Shown here: piece by piece, positions 51,325 to 52,660 of the stretch
Numbering within the stretch: position 1 is the first letter of the stretch
Layout of the letters: the number at the start of each line of letters is the position of its first letter
Origin: Bacteroidales bacterium
GTDB taxonomy: Bacteria; Bacteroidota; Bacteroidia; Bacteroidales; UBA10428
Direction of reading: 5' to 3'
Assembly (NCBI GenBank): GCA_016926235.1
Contig: JAFGOZ010000095.1
Span: 1-52,660, forward strand
Length of the DNA: 52,660 nucleotides
Made by a program: the position numbers and the translations under genes
The notes under the pieces: model-generated
Database searches by the model: none
Told to the model about the DNA's origin: nothing
What the model saw: the letters and a program-made list of their open reading frames with translations, nothing else

Positions 51325-52251
51325 CTATTCAGGTTGGTTTAGTTTTGCCATTCTCTTAGGATTATATCCATGAGCAATATCATCTTGGACAAGAAACATC
51401 ATTTCTTTTAAAACTTTTTCCTTGAAATTTGTGAGAAAGGGTTCCTCAATTGTATGTCCCGAGCTACTAGTCCAATTATTTTTTATTGTTTTTGCCTTAT
51501 TTGCTTTTGATCCCCGTTGAGATTTATAGAGGTCTGCTATGAGTCGATACAGTTTTTCATGGTCCCCTTCTCTAATCTTAAAAAAGCGGATCCTACTTAA
51601 AAGATTAAACAGGTATGTAAGTTCCTTAGAAGAATGCTTATTATTCAGGATTAACTCATATTTACTCTGATTTTCCTTTGAATGTAATTGGTTACTCAAA
51701 GAAATATTTAGATCATCGATTTTTTCATCAAGGTAATCCACCACATTTATAAACACTTTTGCGAAATGAACTGTGTGAATGTGTAATAAAAGCTTATCAA
51801 ATTCTATTAGATCTGTAGATTTGATTATAGATGAGGTTCCGTTGAATAAATTGAGGAAGTTTGCATCTTTTGTCATACTCTCATATACCTTATTTCCCAT
51901 GTCATCATCAAATGACGCATGTGAAAAATACGGATACACTGAATTGTGCGATTTATATTCAGAAATTAACCTCCGACATTGCCTTGCACCTCGTTTAAAA
52001 TCACTGATCATATCTTTCGCTTCAATATCTGATATTTCATTGATTTTGACCTGTGCTTTTAGAATACCCCTGTCAATTTCATCTCGTAGCGTATTTTCGA
52101 AAACAGTAAATTCAAATCCGTCCACCCAGTGAATTGTGATTTCATACTCTTTTTCTTGTTCCTCATATTTGCATTCATAATAGATAGTTGGATAGCAACC
52201 AATTTTATGAACCAAAGGGAAAAGCTGCCAGAATTCATAACCTTCAATCAT
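51325..52251 (-). CDS. Unknown 308-residue protein next to attR
   Basis: No family is recognised. The N-terminal ~75 residues look like a beta-rich domain (YYECKYEEQEKEYEITIHWVD, FEFTVFENTLRDEI). The rest is largely helical and charged (FINVVDYLDEKIDDLNISLS). A basic stretch (KSQRGSKANKAKTIKNN) precedes the C-terminus. There is no signal peptide or membrane helix, so the product is cytoplasmic. It has its own terminator and is the last gene before attR, a common position for recently acquired cargo, so a defence role is possible. The start at 52251 is an ATG. Confidence 0.7.
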   Translation of the reverse strand: MIEGYEFWQLFPLVHKIGCYPTIYYECKYEEQEKEYEITIHWVDGFEFTVFENTLRDEIDRGILKAQVKINEISDIEAKDMISDFKRGARQCRRLISEYKSHNSVYPYFSHASFDDDMGNKVYESMTKDANFLNLFNGTSSIIKSTDLIEFDKLLLHIHTVHFAKVFINVVDYLDEKIDDLNISLSNQLHSKENQSKYELILNNKHSSKELTYLFNLLSRIRFFKIREGDHEKLYRLIADLYKSQRGSKANKAKTIKNNWTSSSGHTIEEPFLTNFKEKVLKEMMFLVQDDIAHGYNPKRMAKLNQPE

Positions 52252-52342
52252 AACATAAGATTTTGATGCCTGAATTTAACAAATTTGCGTATATTTGACA
52301 ACTAATGGGATAAGGGTTCTTTTCCAAAATTGGACAATGAAG

Positions 52343-52368
52343 CATTCGGTGAACAACCATTTTGACAT
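52343..52368 (+). repeat. Putative integrase/excisionase arm-site repeats, right end
   Basis: CATTCGGTGAACA (52343-52355) and TTTTGACAT (52360-52368) are the direct-repeat partners of 199-211 and 178-186. They lie 37-62 bp inside attR. Confidence 0.5.
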
Positions 52369-52404
52369 CTCTATAAATTACTGAAATATAGCGCAGTAAG
52401 GGAA

Positions 52405-52429
52405 GGGGTTCGAATCCCCCCCTCTCCGC
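52405..52429 (+). repeat. attR: second copy of the tRNA-Ser 3' end
   Basis: The 25 bp match 66-90 exactly. They are preceded by unrelated sequence rather than the rest of a tRNA, so this is the displaced chromosomal 3' end. It is followed by AAAA instead of the CA that completes the CCA in the left copy. Confidence 0.93.
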
Positions 52430-52555
52430 AAAAGAAATTCAATCCCTGGCGAAGCCCCGGGATTTTTCATTTTAAAAAGGCCCAAACTCGTTTGAGGCCT
52501 TTTTAAAATGAAAAAGACCGCCAGCGCGGAGCGATGGAGGGATTGAATTTCTTTT
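52430..52555. repeat. 126-bp imperfect palindrome in the right flank
   Basis: The outer arms 52430-52447 and 52538-52555 are perfectly complementary over 18 bp. The inner arms 52463-52482 and 52496-52515 are complementary over 20 bp. A small CAAAC/GTTTG stem caps the centre. It begins directly after attR, where the original tRNA-Ser terminator is expected, so it may be that terminator or a dispersed palindromic repeat of the host chromosome. Confidence 0.8.
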
Positions 52556-52573
52556 GCTTGGATCTCCTCCATG

Positions 52574-52660
52574 GGATCACGCAGTAATCCCGAAGTGGAT
52601 CACGCAGTAATCCCGAAGTGGATCACGCAGTAATCCCGAAGTGGATCACGCAGTAATCCC
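52574..52660 (+). repeat. 23-bp tandem repeats, at least 3.8 copies
   Basis: The unit GGATCACGCAGTAATCCCGA plus AGT repeats at 52574, 52597 and 52620 without change. A fourth copy from 52643 is cut by the window end. There are no spacers. It lies in host chromosome outside attR and its function is unknown. Confidence 0.9.

Noticed and set aside
52574..52660. Tandem repeats as a CRISPR array
   Set aside because: The 23-bp units abut without spacers, and no cas gene is present in the window.

Overview
The window is essentially one complete chromosomal island of a Bacteroidota bacterium, probably of the Bacteroidales/Marinilabiliales type. The assignment rests on SusC/SusD genes, an ECF sigma/FecR pair, a FISUMP protein, TAnnTTTG-type promoter boxes and general gene style. 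An intact tRNA-Ser(GCT) stands at the left edge. A 25-bp copy of its 3' end recurs at 52405-52429, and a tyrosine recombinase gene lies directly inside the left copy. The island therefore spans about 66-52429, with attL in the tRNA gene and attR at the right. About 230 bp of flanking chromosome follow, holding a long palindrome and 23-bp tandem repeats. No relaxase, coupling protein or type IV secretion gene is visible, so it looks like an integrative but non-conjugative island.

Left arm (0.3-7.3 kb): integrase, a FISUMP-domain protein divergent from an XRE-like regulator, an excisionase-like HTH protein with a 44-codon ORF behind it, then a tightly packed AT-rich three-gene operon. That operon encodes a soluble zinc-ribbon/PocR/GAF-like histidine kinase, a stand-alone receiver domain and a five-helix membrane protein. 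This signalling set has no obvious chromosomal partner and is the best candidate for an undescribed system.

Centre (8.2-44.1 kb, nearly all minus strand): a polysaccharide utilisation locus. Transcription runs from a TetR regulator through ECF sigma, FecR anti-sigma, SusC and SusD into a train of secreted enzymes: an esterase, a GH106-like enzyme, GH43, an acetylesterase, a NagX-like membrane acyltransferase, a second GH43, an SDR oxidoreductase, a large unknown alpha/beta-hydrolase-like protein, a broken GH78 remnant, a third GH43-like enzyme, GH3, GH2, a second acetylesterase and a small secreted LolA-like protein. A GH20 hexosaminidase, two Tat-exported xylose-isomerase-like TIM-barrel proteins and a Tat-exported Gfo/Idh/MocA oxidoreductase lie upstream, facing a divergent AraC regulator. 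Rhamnosidase-like, GH43, beta-xylosidase/glucosidase-like, beta-galactosidase and acetylesterase functions together suggest an acetylated plant or algal heteropolysaccharide containing rhamnose plus arabinose, xylose or galactose. That substrate is an inference.

Right arm (45-52.3 kb): a defence cassette. A SLATT two-helix membrane effector and a CD-NTase form a minimal CBASS. A retron follows (candidate ncRNA, a 73-codon small protein, an XRE-type HTH protein, and a reverse transcriptase with NAxxH, YIDD and ITG motifs). Next come a DUF4407-like membrane protein, a small membrane protein, a Cys-rich putative zinc-binding protein, a second excisionase-like HTH protein and an unknown 308-residue protein beside attR. 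A hairpin-rich stretch of about 300 bp between CBASS and retron has no coding explanation. A 10-bp-periodic AT-rich motif recurs at 1.6, 1.75, 3.1 and 45.2 kb, only in the non-PUL arms of the island.
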